A stretch of 64,000 bases of DNA from Gongronella butleri (taxonomy: Eukaryota > Mucoromycota > Mucoromycetes > Mucorales > Cunninghamellaceae). The translations under genes were made by a program, and so were the position numbers. Each line of letters begins with the position of its first letter. Positions within the stretch are counted from its first letter, which is position 1. Shown piece after piece: positions 24,606-36,568 of this stretch. The notes below the pieces were generated by a model. That model was given only the letters and a program-made list of their open reading frames with translations. It had not been told where the DNA came from and ran no database searches. The stretch spans positions 248,001 through 312,000 of the forward strand of contig JAIWZP010000015.1 in assembly GCA_025201375.1 (NCBI GenBank), read 5' to 3'.

Positions 24606-24955
24606 ATGAATTTCCAAGAATCAATGCGTTGTTGCTCAATTACACTCAATTCCCGGATTATCGCAAATTCGCTTACCTTTGTTTCTTTTTTCATCTTGGA
24701 TTTGCGATTTTCTTCCATGACCTCTTTCATCTTGAGCAATCGCATCAGGCCCTTGGGACCATCTTGGCCCATACCTTTATTGTCGACAGGGTTGTCTGCG
24801 CTGCAAAGAAAAAAGCAAAAGTGAACGTAAAGAAAAGAAAAAAAGAGTAAAATAAGAATGAGTCTCAAGCCAAAGGCTGCTCCAGTGAGGCTTCCATGCG
24901 CTTACAGTTTGCGTCTCTCGTTGCGCACGCTAGCTTTGGCACGCTTGTGGGGCAT
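23865..24955 (-). CDS. CCDC137-like nuclear coiled-coil protein
   Basis: Model complement(join(23865..24113, 24258..24557, 24677..24800, 24906..24955)), 240 residues. It begins MPHKRAKASVRNERRKL. It then has GPKGLMRLLKMKEVMEENRKSKMKKETKSKPQLKIQPGE in separate short words, RLRDFALRVEDEYRHDM, and long Lys/Arg/Glu-rich helices (RKKRNREARKEREQRKKSR, then SHRRKWSNMSAAAKKQLESER). The size, the basic coiled-coil nature and the KIQPGERLRDFALRVE core resemble CCDC137 (RaRF) family proteins, which are nuclear/nucleolar. Resemblance is from memory of the pattern and is moderate. Intron 2 has 43 consecutive A on the coding strand immediately before its TAG acceptor. Divergent from LSC2. Confidence 0.7.
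24561..24603 (+). repeat. 43-nt homopolymer T run inside an intron
   Basis: Uninterrupted T on the plus strand, reading as poly(A) on the coding strand of the CCDC137-like gene and ending at its 3' splice site. It is the longest homopolymer in the window; the printed length may be affected by sequencing error. Confidence 0.9.
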
Positions 24956-25601
24956 GGTGTGCGTCAATAATACAGTTGAAGAAGAAGAAGAAAAAAAAAA
25001 AAAGAGACGAAAGAGTCGATCAGCGACCAATTCTAAAAAGGGTAATAAGCCACTGGGCCGAGTGGGAAAAAAGACGCCTTTTTGCATCCGCCCGTACCCG
25101 CCAAATCCCGTAGCACGGCTACATCGAGTCTTTGGAAGACGATAGGAGACAGATTTTTTCCCTCAATGAACTATAAACATGGCGATTGCTTGCAATTGAC
25201 AAAGATGTGGCCTCATTGCTTAGCAGTCGCAGGTTGCGGGAGGGCCCCAGACTCTTTTTTTATAATGCATTGGCAGCGCGGGCTCGGCAGGGACCGGCTC
25301 GGCGCGGTTTAAAATGGATTAAATGCTGACAGTGCCTTGTGTTTTTTTCTTCTCTGCTCTCTTTCCTTGTTGCCCACCTTGATATTTTTTGGCTCTCCAA
25401 GTATGTGAGGAACAAAGTGAAAAAAAAGTCATATTTTAATACTTTGAGCGCTTCTCAAGAGGCGTTTCATTGTGTGGTGTTGCTGGGAAACAAGGGGACG
25501 TGCCCTGCTTCCAGCCTTTTGTTGACGTCTTACTTTTTTTTTTCTCTCGCTCTCTTTGCTTCTTTTTTCTTTCTCTCGCCTCTGTTATCTAGGACTTCAT
25601 C
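24956..25601. promoter_or_regulatory. Divergent promoter region, CCDC137-like / LSC2, with probable LSC2 leader intron
   Basis: The two genes are transcribed outward from this 646-base interval. A donor CCAA|GTATGT near 25400 and an acceptor TTATCTAG at 25592, shortly before the LSC2 start, suggest a 5'-UTR intron of about 190 bases. No other gene is seen. Confidence 0.5.
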
Positions 25602-27282
25602 ATGTTCAAGTCTCTTCGTACTGCTTCTTCTTTGACTAGCCGCGTGTCTATGGTAAAGCAAATTGAAGCGTGCTTGCGTCCAAGGGGGAGAAAGGACGAA
25701 TTGGGCCGTCTCATCATTTTTTTTTCATTGATAGGCCGCTCGCCAGAACGTCCAGCAACAGCAAAAGCGTTTCCTGAACATCCACGAATACATGTCGATG
25801 GATGTCATGCGCCAATATGGCATCAATTCACCCCGCGGTCACGTCGCCAAGACCCCCGAGGAGGCCTTTGAGGTCGCTAAGCGTTTGGGTACGTGAAATG
25901 GAACATTTAGACGACGATCCCAGCAATGAGCAGAAAATTGATTTGCCCCAACCTCCCTTTTTTTTTGTTGGTTTTTTTTTTCGCGCACAGGCACCGACGA
26001 TTTGGTCATCAAGGCGCAAGTCTTGGCTGGTGGCCGTGGCAAGGGTACCTTCGACAATGGCTACAAGGGTGGTGTGCACTTGGTGTCGTCTGCCGATCAG
26101 GCCAAGGAATTTGCCAGCAAGATGCTCGGTCACAAGCTGATCACCAAGCAGACTGGTGCCGAGGGCAAGCCCTGTAACGCCGTGTACATTTGCGAGCGCA
26201 AGTACGCTCAAAACGAGTACTACTTTGCCATCCTCATGGACCGCCAATCCGCTGGCCCCGTCCTTGTCGCCTCGTCGCAAGGTGGCATGGATATCGAGGC
26301 GGTCGCTGCCGAGAACCCCGACGCCATTGTCAAGCTCCCCGTCGACTTCAATGTCGGTCTCTCCCATGACGATGCTCTCACTCTCGCCAAGAAGGTCGGC
26401 TTCAACAATGCTGAGGATGCTGCCCAGACCTTCATGAACCTGTACAAGCTCTTCACCGAGAAGGATGCCACTCAAGTCGAGATCAACCCCCTCACTGAGA
26501 CCACCGACAAGCAGGTTCTCTGCATGGACGCCAAGGTATGAGAGGGGAAAAAAAGCAACCATTGCGACACGACGCGTTATTTTTTTTTTTTTTTTGCGCC
26601 ACGCGTCAAACCTCTCAATTGACACGTTTTTTTTTAATTTTTACAGCTCAACTTTGACGACAATGCCGATTTCAGACAAAAGGACCTGTTCGACCTGCGC
26701 GATTTCTCGCAAGAGGATGCCCGTGAGATTGCCGCTGCCAAATACCACCTCAACTACATTGGTTTGGACGGCAGCATTGGCTGCTTGGTCAACGGTGCCG
26801 GTCTTGCCATGGCCACCATGGACATCATCCAATTGCACGGTGGCAAGCCCGCCAACTTCTTGGACGTTGGCGGTGGTGCCACGCCCGAGGCTGTCAAGGC
26901 TGCTTTTGAGATCATCACTTCCGACCCCAAGGTTTCCTCGGCCTTTGTCAACATCTTTGGTGGTATCATGCGCTGCGACGTCATTGCCGAGGGTATCATT
27001 GCGGCTGCCCAGGATTTGGATATCAAGATCCCCTTGATTGTCCGCCTCAAGGGCACCAAGGTCGACGAGGCCAAGAAGCTGGTAAGTTTTGTAAAGATTA
27101 AAAAGTAGAATCGGCCCCACTCATCCCTTCTCTTTGCTATTGTGCCCCTCCCATAGATCGCCGACTCTGGCCTCCGCATCTATGCCATCGATGACTTGGA
27201 CATTGCTGCCAAGAAAGCCGTCAACTTTGCTTCCATCTTGACTGCCGCCAACGAAGCCGGCATCAAGATCAAGTTTGAATAG
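25602..27282 (+). CDS. LSC2: Succinate-CoA ligase beta subunit, mitochondrial
   Basis: Model join(25602..25652, 25735..25888, 25991..26535, 26647..27081, 27157..27282), 436 residues, close to human SUCLA2/SUCLG2. The N terminus [24 protein letters not shown] is a basic, Ser-rich mitochondrial targeting sequence. The mature part starts near [11 protein letters not shown]. The ATP-grasp domain shows [33 protein letters not shown] and the metal-binding VEINPL. The ligase domain shows [23 protein letters not shown] and the signature [13 protein letters not shown]. The enzyme converts succinyl-CoA to succinate with ATP or GTP formation in the TCA cycle; nucleotide choice is not resolved here. An AATAAA lies about 25 bases after the stop codon. 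Confidence 0.97.
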
Positions 27283-27569
27283 AGTCCTTTTTTTTTCTGT
27301 ACACAACAAATAAACACGACATTCGTCTCCTCTCATTTCTATGATAACCCTGCTTATTTTCATATGAAATATATGATTTTTGATGCAAGATATATTGTAG
27401 CATGTCAATTAGCCGCCTTTTAATGCAAGTCTGTGTGATCAGAATGTTTGTTGAGCTGAAAAGGGCATAAACATGCTGTCAACATATTAAAAGAAAGAAA
27501 GAAATCGCTCGCGCCTCGCGACTTCCGCGTAATAGACCACTTTTAGATACAAAATGTCGTGTATCTGGC

Positions 27570-29022
27570 TTACAGTGGAGCTTAAGAGCTCCTTTTGTGC
27601 GCAAGGATTGAGTCCAGTCGTGGTGTAAATTTCACGGTACATTGTATTGTTCCAACGCGGTCAAATCGCAATTTGTAAAAATGGGACTTTTGTGAATGCC
27701 ATTTCAGCGGGGACTTTTTCAAAACTAGTGAAATAACGACATGTCGACGTGCATCAACATCATGGCATCTGTATCCACCTGGTTTTGTCTCGATGACGCG
27801 TCTCAATGGCGCGTAATAGTTGATTAACGCGAATTTCACTAAAAATCGATAGTTCTCGACATTCGCCTTATTCGATCGGCCTGAAATTTTGACATACATA
27901 CGGGACCGAAAGGCGATTTAACTTTGCTGCTGGCATCAAGGCGCTCCAATGCATCATTGGCAAGTTAGTCCAACAAAAGCAAAATAATTCAAACCTTTTG
28001 CATTTTGTGGGCCACTCGCCTTAATTACACTATTGAAATAACGTGCACCGTGTAGAGCGCGTTGCCTACTACAACTTTACAGATTGCAGCAAGACTGTAT
28101 AATGGCGTGGAAGAAAGTTGTATTAGTCCAAGAAAATAAAAAAACAATATAATGTAATTTTGTAGATTTGTACAGAATCAAATCTCTCGAAACCAAGAAC
28201 AATGCGTAGAGTCTGCTTTCGCGCACATTTGTTATTTTTAAGCAAAGCGCCACAGACAAAAGATCAGCGAATGCAAATATGACCTTCACGAAAATGAACA
28301 AGTTTCTTATCTCATTTTTTTTCCTAGGCTTCGGTGCGCTTCGCTTAACGTTGTAAAATGTGCAAGACATTGCACTTTGTGCATTGCTCTTGATTTTGAG
28401 AGATTTGGTTCTGTACAAACCTTCAAAATTACATTATATTGTTTTTTTATTTTCTTGGACTGATACAACTTTCATCCACGCCATTATATAGTCATGTCAA
28501 AAGCAGCAAAGTTGCATCAGTCATCGCGTACTCCACGGTGTACGTTGTTTCAATTAGCGTAATTAAGGCAAAATGGCCCGCATAATGCAAAAGGCTTAAT
28601 TATTTTGCTCTTGTTGGACTAACTTGTCAATATTGCATTGGAGCGCCTTGATGCCGGTAGCAAAATTGAAGCGCCATTCGGTCCCGTGTGGATGTCAAAA
28701 TTTCAGGTCGATCTAATAAAGAGATAGTCAAGATCAATCGACCTTCAGTGAAAATCGCGTTAATCGACTATTACTCGCCATTGAGACGTGCCACCAACAC
28801 AAAACCAAGTGCATATACTTGCCATGATGTTGATGTACGTGGGTGTATGCCCGTATTTCACCAGTTCTGAAAAAGTCCCCGCTAAAATGGCATTCACAAA
28901 ACTCCCATTTTTGCAAAGCGTGGCTTGACCGCGTCGGCACAATTCAATGGGCCGTGAAATTCACCACACAACAGAATCCAATCCTTTTGCGCAAAAGCAG
29001 CTCTCAAGCTCACCTGTACCTT
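27570..29022. mobile_element. Foldback element FB2 (diverged relative of FB1)
   Basis: The left arm (about 27570-28206) pairs with the right arm (about 28378-29022) with many substitutions. Arms are related to those of FB1 over words such as gcgcaagg-ttg-gtcca, gcggggactttt, ggcctgaaattttg and a tctctcgaaaccaaga word at the inner end. The spacer is about 170 bases with no coding content. Greater divergence between arms than in FB1 indicates an older insertion, or a lack of recent gene conversion. Confidence 0.8.
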
Positions 29023-29149
29023 TGTTTTTCGCTGACTCGAATGAGAAAGAGTCTTATTTGCTGCCTTTTTGTCATTTGTTCATGAGCAGGCTACTGACAG
29101 GATCATTTGATTCATTGATCATGCACTTGCAAGCCTTCTCGTTCGAATG

Positions 29150-29935
29150 AGCCCATCACTGGCGTTCTGCGATAACCGAATGGAACACAAAGACGATTTT
29201 CAGAACCAAGCTTTTTCAAAGGGGGTCAGTCAGGGATTTTCGATTTGTGAATTTTAGGTGCGCAGATCACCACGCCATTCTGCCACATGGTAAAGCAGCT
29301 TCACTCACCAATAAAACTTTAATAAAAATTGGTGGTTCATTGACTGGTTTTCGAGATAAACGCGTTTTAATGGATTTTAGGATGTGTTTTCTACGCAAGG
29401 CTAGTTCGATGAAAAGTGGCGTCAGCGCGTTGAAACGCGCATCATCTGAAAAGACGCGACTAAAGGTATCGGTGGAGATTGGTGATCAGTAAAAAAACGC
29501 GCTCTAGCATAATAGACGCGCATTTAAAAACACGACAGATTTTTGCTCAAACAAGACGCGTCAAAAACCGCGTCAAACGTCGTCGTAGGTGCTTTTCACC
29601 CTCATCACTTTCATGCTCTGGATCCGTCTCTTATTAATGGTCGCATCCGCTTAGTTCCACGACGTGTTGATCCAACACAACTCACCTGTGAATAAAATTT
29701 TAAAATCCGGCATTTCTCGTGAACGAGCAGATGGATCGCGCTCTTTTTAGGCGCAATTCATGGTTTCGTCATGAGGTGCATCTTGTGTGCGAGTTTGACG
29801 TGGATAGGAAGGCCAACTTTTTCGATTTTGGATCTGGGGGTTTTCCACGGCCAAAATTTGAATTGCATGTTGCAGACCTTAATGACCTGAAAAAGATGCA
29901 AGTTTGAGTACCACTAGTGTTTTTGGCTCGCCAAT
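29150..29935. repeat. Tail repeat T of the foldback family, copy 2
   Basis: Collinear with 18323-19090 and located at the same position relative to the foldback, which argues that the foldback and tail moved as one unit. It ends near ttgagtaccact, which matches ttgagtaccacc in copy 1. Confidence 0.65.
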
Positions 29936-30137
29936 TCATAATGGGACGTTGAAACGACCTGTTCAAAGGAAGGGGAAAGTTGGGGAGGCCTTTTTGATGG
30001 GAAATTCTAAGTTTTACCGATTTGATCTCAGCCATGGTGCGCGCAAATTGAGTTTTTGTGGACTCCTTGCTTGTCAACCAAACCCTTCTTCATCCTTTTT
30101 TTTCTTTCTTGTTAATCGTTTGCGCAACACGTTCGCT

Positions 30138-31768
30138 ATGCAAGTCTTGTTGTATTTGGCTGGATCTATTGCTACGGTCTTGGCCGCTGACGATGCCGCC
30201 GCCAAGCCGGGTAAGCGTCTTTGGCGACTCGCAACAAAGCATGACTGATCGCTCACGGACCACATTGTTACTTCATTTTAGCCGCTATGCCAATTCCTGC
30301 CCATGTCCCCCTCCGACGTAAGTAAAATGGACAAAGCACGCGCTCTGGTGGACATGATTTCGAGGTGCTGACATGTTCAATTTCTTTGTCTAGCCCTCGT
30401 GGTGTCTGATTTTTTCACGGAAATCACCATGGTTTGCTTCCTTGGCTTTTTTGTCGCCGTTTACTGGTTTGGTGCCAAGGCCAATCGCGCCGTGGCCTCT
30501 TCCTGGTATGATTTGCAGATCAATGGGGTTGAAAAACGCGTGTGCGCATTCTGACGTGTTTTTTTTTTAGGGCGGAAACGCATAACAAGTACTTTTTGGG
30601 GCAATTCTCGCTTGTGGGCGACCGCGCCGACAGTGCCCGCACCACCATCTTCAAGGATGGACCTGCTGACTATTTTTTGTACACATCTGGCCGTGTGTAC
30701 GTTCAATTTGCCCATTGGTGTCTCAAGGTAAAAAAAGAGAATTGACCAGTCATCGCGTCTCGAGTACGTGTTTGTACTATGCCTGCTCATCCCCCTTTTT
30801 TTTGCAAAATGTCTATAGCTCAAGCCCAGAAATGACCCCATTTCGCTCCTCACCTCGACTGTTTTCTCCATGGTCGGCATGGCTGACTCTGTCAAGGACC
30901 GTGCTGTAAGCCGAATTGCTTTTTTTTTTTTGTGCATTTTTTGTTTTTTTTTGCGCGCGTGTCACTCAATTGGCCGCTTTTTAGGATATCACCGTGACGA
31001 TGGACAGCAACACCAAGAACCGCTTCGTGTTTGCCATCATGGACAAGTCCATTGCGCAGGACAAGCATGATAAGCGTTACGATCTCGTAAGAAATAGCCA
31101 TTGGTGACAAAATGGCAAGGAATGGCGCGTCTCATTGCCTTTTTTTTATTTTCTTGCTTGTCGCGCGTGGCTTTGTGTAGTCCAAATTGACCAAATTGGC
31201 TTCGACCAAGCTGCCCTCGAACCTTGTGGTGTACACCGAGGCGCAAAAGGTTGCAGAGTTGCTGTTGGCTGGCCAAGTCGGTGACATTTTGCGCGACGCG
31301 TCTGGCCTTGAGCAAGTGATCATCACGTACCTCCCCGATTATGAGCCTGCGCGTCTCAAGCTCGATAATGACTTGACCATTAATGTGATTTACACGATTG
31401 AGGACGCCAAATCGACGCGCCTCGTTGAATTGCCCATGGCCCTTGCCGATGCCATTGGCTCGATGAACATGCCTGCTGATGTACGAAGCTTATTGGGAAA
31501 AAAAATCGCGTGGCTCACTTTTTTTTTTTACTTTTCTTCTTAGGTTCGCACCAAGCTGCAAAAGAACTCGGAGGGCTTGCGCAAGGAATTTGCCAAGCGC
31601 GAGGCCGAGGATCGCGCCGAGGAGCTTGCCAAAAAGAAGGCCGATGCCAAGCGCGCCGAATCGGAGCGTGTGCAGAAAATGAGCGCGTCGGAGCAGCGCA
31701 AATATGACGAAAAGGAGCGTATTCGCGAAAAGAAGAAGGAACTCAAGAAGCGAACCAAACGCGCGTGA
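30138..31768 (+). CDS. CCDC47-like ER membrane protein (PAT complex component)
   Basis: Model join(30138..30210, 30282..30317, 30394..30505, 30571..30727, 30819..30905, 30985..31086, 31181..31480, 31544..31768), 363 residues in eight exons, all phases consistent. The N-terminal MQVLLYLAGSIATVLA is a signal peptide. One membrane segment follows (ITMVCFLGFFVAVYWFGAKAN). The cytosolic domain has HNKYFLGQFSLVGD, GRVYVQFAHWCLKLKPRNDP and SKLTKLASTKLPSNLVVYTEAQ. The C terminus is a long Lys/Arg/Glu coiled coil ending KKELKKRTKRA. This order matches CCDC47 (DUF1682), a ribosome-associated calcium-binding ER protein that acts with Asterix in multipass-protein insertion. It is shorter than the animal protein because the acidic lumenal segment is reduced. 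S. cerevisiae lacks the gene, so its presence helps place the host. Confidence 0.92.
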
Positions 31769-31994
31769 TTTTTTTTGACGCGTTTCATTGAGTGGATCGC
31801 CCACGCGACATGGTCCATGCGTGCCCCAATCGTATTTTTTATGTAGATATGTAAAGAATAAAAAGTTTGTTTATTTTCATGAATTGTCCTATTTACATGA
31901 GGGGGGGAAAAAGAGGATGCGTGTAAAAGAATGAAATGACCACGCACGAGACGCGAGAAACGTGTATTTTGAAGCTTCCGTTGGCTTCAATGGC

Positions 31995-32293
31995 TTAGTT
32001 TTTGCTGTTTCCCCACATCGGCTTGTCCGACTCGGCCACCTGACGCATTTGATCCAACACTTGTTGCGTGCGCTCTTGATGTTGAGCCTTGACACGATCT
32101 GCTTCCTTGAGCAGCTGGGGATCCAAGCGCTTGAAAAACAAAACGAGGTGAGGAAAAAGGATAAAAAGGATATTTTGTGGGGTTTTACCTTGCGCATTTC
32201 ATGCTCGTCAGGCACGGTCAATTTCATGAGACCATAGCCGGTGGCGAGGATCGAGCCTGCCAATAAAAGCACCTTGCCGACGTTCTTCGCCAT
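31995..32293 (-). CDS. Cbp4/UQCC3-like complex III assembly factor
   Basis: Model complement(join(31995..32129, 32189..32293)), 79 residues. A single N-terminal membrane segment (KVLLLAGSILATGYGLMKL, about residues 7-25) is followed by TVPDEHEMRKRLDPQLLKEADR and a charged helix. The pattern of one helix, then a T-x-P-x-E-x-E/M-R-x-L-x-P-x-L word, is that of fungal Cbp4 and animal UQCC3. These are inner-membrane proteins needed for cytochrome b maturation in complex III. The protein is too short for firm identification by eye. It converges with the CCDC47-like gene, with 226 bases between stops. Confidence 0.65.
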
Positions 32294-33009
32294 AATGTGC
32301 AATCGAAAAAAAAAAAAAAAAAAAAAAAAAAAATAGAAAAAGGCAAGGAAGGGGGAGACAAGCACCTGGCCCAAATCTAGGATCATGACTGGCCGCCATG
32401 GCTACACTGATTGGCTCACACGGCAACCCAGCTGACGGCGACAACCTCCCTCAGCCTTGGAAAGAGGCCATCTATTTTCCCTCCTCCCTTTTTAGCGCGA
32501 AGCAATGACGTCAAGAGAGTCATGCCGCCCATTAGATCCATCGGCCCAAGACTCGATCGTCATTATCGTGCTACAGCACCATGCGGGCGAAATGATCAGT
32601 TGGGCTTCAAGTCAATTGGCATCCTTGAGAAGCGTCTTTGGGGTTGTCCCCCCATGGCTGTGCATTTGTTGTTTTTTTTGTAATGGCATTAAGGGATTAC
32701 CATTTTAGGCAGTGGCCTGATCAATTGTTCGACACACACAATCATCACATCATCTGAAACAACAAAAAAAAATAGGATCATCCTGGCACATCTTGTCAAA
32801 AGCGAGAAATTTTGGATTTTTATTTTTTTCTTTGAAAACTATGAACATGCAAAATGGGAAAGTGAGATAAAAGACATGGGGAGCAGGAGGAGGGGGGCAG
32901 GGGAAGGGGCGAGGCAGGAACAAGGGGAAAAGGGAGGGTAAAGATGGAGCGCGGCGCCATTGTGTGTGTGTGTGTGTGTGTGTGTTTTGCTTTTTTTGCT
33001 TTTTTTCAT
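32294..33009. other. Intergenic region with TG microsatellite
   Basis: It contains an A run (32308-32332) in the leader of the Cbp4-like gene and a (tg)n tract at about 32962-32985, near the 3' end of the homeodomain gene. No gene is recognised. Confidence 0.45.
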
Positions 33010-34045
33010 TTAGAGCCAAGGGCGCCAAGATGAGGTCGGCTTCAAGGTGCTCGAGTTGACAAGGAGCTTTTCCTGGTCACATTTTTGTACATATTCAGCG
33101 GCTGTAGCTAAAATGTCAATGGGCGACATGTAAGGAGAAAGGGGAGGGATATCAAGATGTGAGGGGAGCACGGGCGTCGAGGGTGACGAAGGCAACGACG
33201 AGCGACGAGGGGATGTGGGCGATTGTGGGAGGGATGACGACGACGAGGCGCTTGGCGACATCGAGGAAGACCAGTGGGGATCACTAAATTTGCCGGTGGG
33301 GGGTGGCGAAGGTGGCAATTGTTGCCGCGAGGACGGCGATTGATGCGCGAATTGTTGATAATAATAGTAGTCGTGTGCTTGCTGCTGCTGTTGCGGCTGC
33401 GCCTGCTGCTGCTGATGATGCTGCTCTTGCTCGCGCTTTTGCTGTTGCTTGAGTCGATTCATTTTAGCCCGTCTATTTTGAAACCAAACCTAAAAAAAAT
33501 AGAGGCAAAATCCCCATCAGAGACACAGAAACACACTTGCCCACCCAATTGATCTTTGAATGAAATCACATGCACCCAAGAATGGCAAGTTCGGAGGACA
33601 CAAAAACACACCCACCATCATCATCATCCCTTCTTACACACTCAGCACCTAAACATGGTCCCCCCCCTCTTTTTTTTTTTTTCTTAATTCTTAATTATCA
33701 ACCCATCCCTCTGTCACTTTACCTGGACCTCGCGATTCGTCATGGTCAATTGCTTGGATAAACGCTCACGCAACTCGTAATTGGGCGTGTCTGTCTGCCC
33801 AAAGCACTCAGTCAACACTTGGTATTGCTCAGGTGTGATACGCTTGCGCTTGGGTCGACCACCTTTTGGAAAGGAAGAAAAATAAAAAAAAAAGATTGGG
33901 AGGATGATTATCATGAAAAAAAAGGGAAAAAAACTGCCTTACCAGCTTGCTTCATATCGTGATGCCGCTTCTTACTGGCAGGCACAGGATTCAAAAGATA
34001 TTGAAGGGATTTCGAAGTGTCGTCATGGTGAGATGGCAAGGACAT
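33010..34045 (-). CDS. Homeodomain transcription factor
   Basis: Model complement(join(33010..33489, 33723..33862, 33943..34045)), 240 residues. The homeodomain occupies about residues 36-95 and is split by the second intron. It runs GRPKRKRITPEQYQVLTECF, then TPNYELRERLSKQLTMTNREVQ, then after the intron VWFQNRRAKMNRLKQQQ. Recognition-helix residues WFQNRRAK are intact. The N-terminal 34 residues are short. The C-terminal half is low complexity: Gln-rich, a YYYYQQ word and Ser/Pro-rich stretches with many SP sites. It ends TLKPTSSWRPWL. Fungal relatives include Phx1, Yox1/Yhp1 and other TALE-less homeobox factors, but I cannot pick an orthologue. Divergent from the NIK1-like gene. Confidence 0.88.
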
Positions 34046-34656
34046 GGTGGAGAAAGAACGAAATCAATCAAAAAAAAAAAAAAAAAAGAGGGCGAAGAAA
34101 ACAAATACAACAAAAAATGGAAGGAAAGAAGAAAGAGAGCCAAAAAATCGAAAGGCGCAGATTTTAAAACAAAGGGGGGGGCAGAGGGAGGGAGCAGATC
34201 GGATGGCATCCCGAGAGCATCTTTTGGCCAAAGCATTCAAAGAATGAGTGTCAGTTGCCAAAATGGGCGAATTTGTATCACTTCGCATGGCTCATTGGGG
34301 GAGGCGGTCTAGATCCATGTCCATTATTGCTGCGTGCACACATTTGCCAGGTTTTTTTCTTTCCTGCGCCTTCCAAAAAGGTAAAACTTCTTTTGGCTCC
34401 CTCTTTTTTCGTCTTTTTGTCACTTTTTGTCTTTCAGCACACGCTCCACACCCACACACACACACGCACACACGCACACACGCACACACAAGCATAAAAA
34501 AGACAGCCATATCATCTGTTTATTTGCGCCCTGCTTTCCTTTGTCTTCTCTTTTCTTTTCTCTTTTTTTCTCTCACCCCCTCTCTCTTTTTGTTGCTTTT
34601 TCTTTCTTTTTTTACTTTTGGCTTGCCCTTTTGTATCACTAACAACGGCTCAGGCT
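34046..34656. promoter_or_regulatory. Divergent promoter, homeodomain gene / NIK1-like kinase
   Basis: This 611-base interval has A runs at 34071-34087 on the homeodomain side, a (ca)n microsatellite at about 34446-34490, and a long CT-rich tract (34530-34620) just before the kinase start. A cag directly before gctATG may be the acceptor of a leader intron. No gene is seen. Confidence 0.5.
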
Positions 34657-36528
34657 ATGAAACGCTCCGCCCAGGACCAGGTCAACTCAAGTACTAAGAA
34701 ATTCTGCTCCATGACGACCACAACCTCTCTGCTCGCACACATTGACGAGTGGACGCGCCAGCTTGCCTCGGGCAAGACGGATATGGCCGAAGTGCCTGCT
34801 GCGCTTGTCAATGCTTTGGATACCCCGGACAGGGAGCTGCTGCGCTCCATACGTGCCAATCTCCAGGCCGCCGCGGACACGCACAAGGACGCCAAAGCAA
34901 AAACACCCCCACCGCCTTCCCCGCCGCCCGCTCTGGAGGCAAAAGATGTCGAAAAACCGCTCGCATTGGCCACGGCGCCCGCGACTGCTGCTGCTGCACC
35001 CATCGTCTCTGGTAACAGCCCCCTTTTTCCTCTTTTTCTTTCACAAAGTCTGTCAAATTTCACAAAATCTGCCCAAAAAATGTTCAATCGCGTGGCTGAT
35101 CCCCTTTTTTTTTTCTTTCAATCTTGGGATGTGATGTGATGCATAGACACGCCGACACCGACGCCCACGGCCCCCACATCGGCTGCCACGCCGTCCGTGT
35201 GCCCCAATTGCGTCAATGAAGCGATTCGCGTGGCCAAGGCCATGTATTCGGGCCAACTCGCGCAACGCATTACGTGCAATCACCCCCACCACCATACCAG
35301 CAACGAAGATACCCTCAAAGATGCAGTCAATGCCATGGCCGATCACCTGGAACAGCTGACCGACCAGGTGCTCTTCATTGCTCACGAATCGGCCGTCAAA
35401 GGGAAGCTAGGCGTGCAGATCCAGATTGATACGCCAATGTGTGGCGTCTGGAAGGATCTCATTGTCAATCTCAATGCCTTTACTCGCAATCATCTCGAAC
35501 AAGTCCAAGATATCGCGTCCGTTTCATCTGCAATTGCACGTGGCGATCTGTCGCGTGCCTTGACCGTCCCTGTGAATGGCGATACCCTCATGCTCAAGGA
35601 TAATTTCAACACCATGGGTAAAGCAAGGACCCCTCCAAAAAAAAAAAGGAGAGCGAGCAAGGATTGGCGCCTGACCGATAGGAACGAGCCTATTTTGGAA
35701 AGACAGCCAAAGTTGGCAAAGGGGAATGTTGCTTGTGTGAGGCGCCTGTGTGTTTTTATTTTGTGTTTTTTTTTTTTATTTATTGTGTGTGTGTGTGTGT
35801 ATTGTGTGCTAGGCCCAGGCCACCAATTGGGAAAGGTCAAAATGATCTCACCTGCCCAACTTTTTGTTTTTTTTTAACACGCTAGTCGACCAACTCAAGC
35901 ATTTTGCCAGCGAGGTTTCGCGCGTCGCGCATCAAGTAGGCACGGAGGGCAAGCTGGGTGTCGAAGCCAAGGTCACCGGCGTCGATGGCATCTGGAAGGA
36001 TCTGACGGACAATATGAACACAATGGCCACCAATCTCACCAATCAAGTTCGCGACATTGCGCAAGTTAGCAAGTCGGTTGCACAAGGCGATCTCACAAAG
36101 AAAGTCACTGTTGAGGTCAATGGCGAGATGCTCGAGCTCAAAAAGACAATCAACACCATGGTCGACCAGGTTAGCGAGGGAAAAAAAAAAAAAAAAAAAA
36201 AAAAGAGAGAGAGAGAAAATCAAGCGGCGACTCATCCTTTTTTCTCCTTTTTTCTGCATTAGCTCTCCATTTTTGCCAATGAGGTCACTCGTGTGTCGCT
36301 TGAAGTCGGCACAGACGGTGTTCTCGGTGGTCAAGCCGTTGTCAGGGACATTGGTGGTACCTGGAAGGATTTGACCGACAATGTCAACACCATGGCCCAC
36401 AAAATCACTGACCAAGTGCGCGACATTGCCGCCGTGGCCAAGGCCGTTGCCGAAGGTGATCTTTCCAAAAAGGTCACGGCCAATGCCCAGGGCGAGGTGC
36501 TGGATCTGAAGACAACAATGAATGTCAT

Positions 36529-36568
<40 letters not shown>

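Larger units (their letters stand above)
27283..30137. other. Gene-free region holding foldback element FB2 and its tail
   Basis: Between LSC2 and the CCDC47-like gene, the interval is almost entirely the second inverted-repeat element (27570-29022) and its tail (to about 29935). No gene is recognised. Confidence 0.6.

Noticed and set aside
25828..26625. 265-codon minus-strand frame over LSC2
   Set aside because: Antisense shadow of the conserved succinyl-CoA ligase exons, produced by their codon bias.
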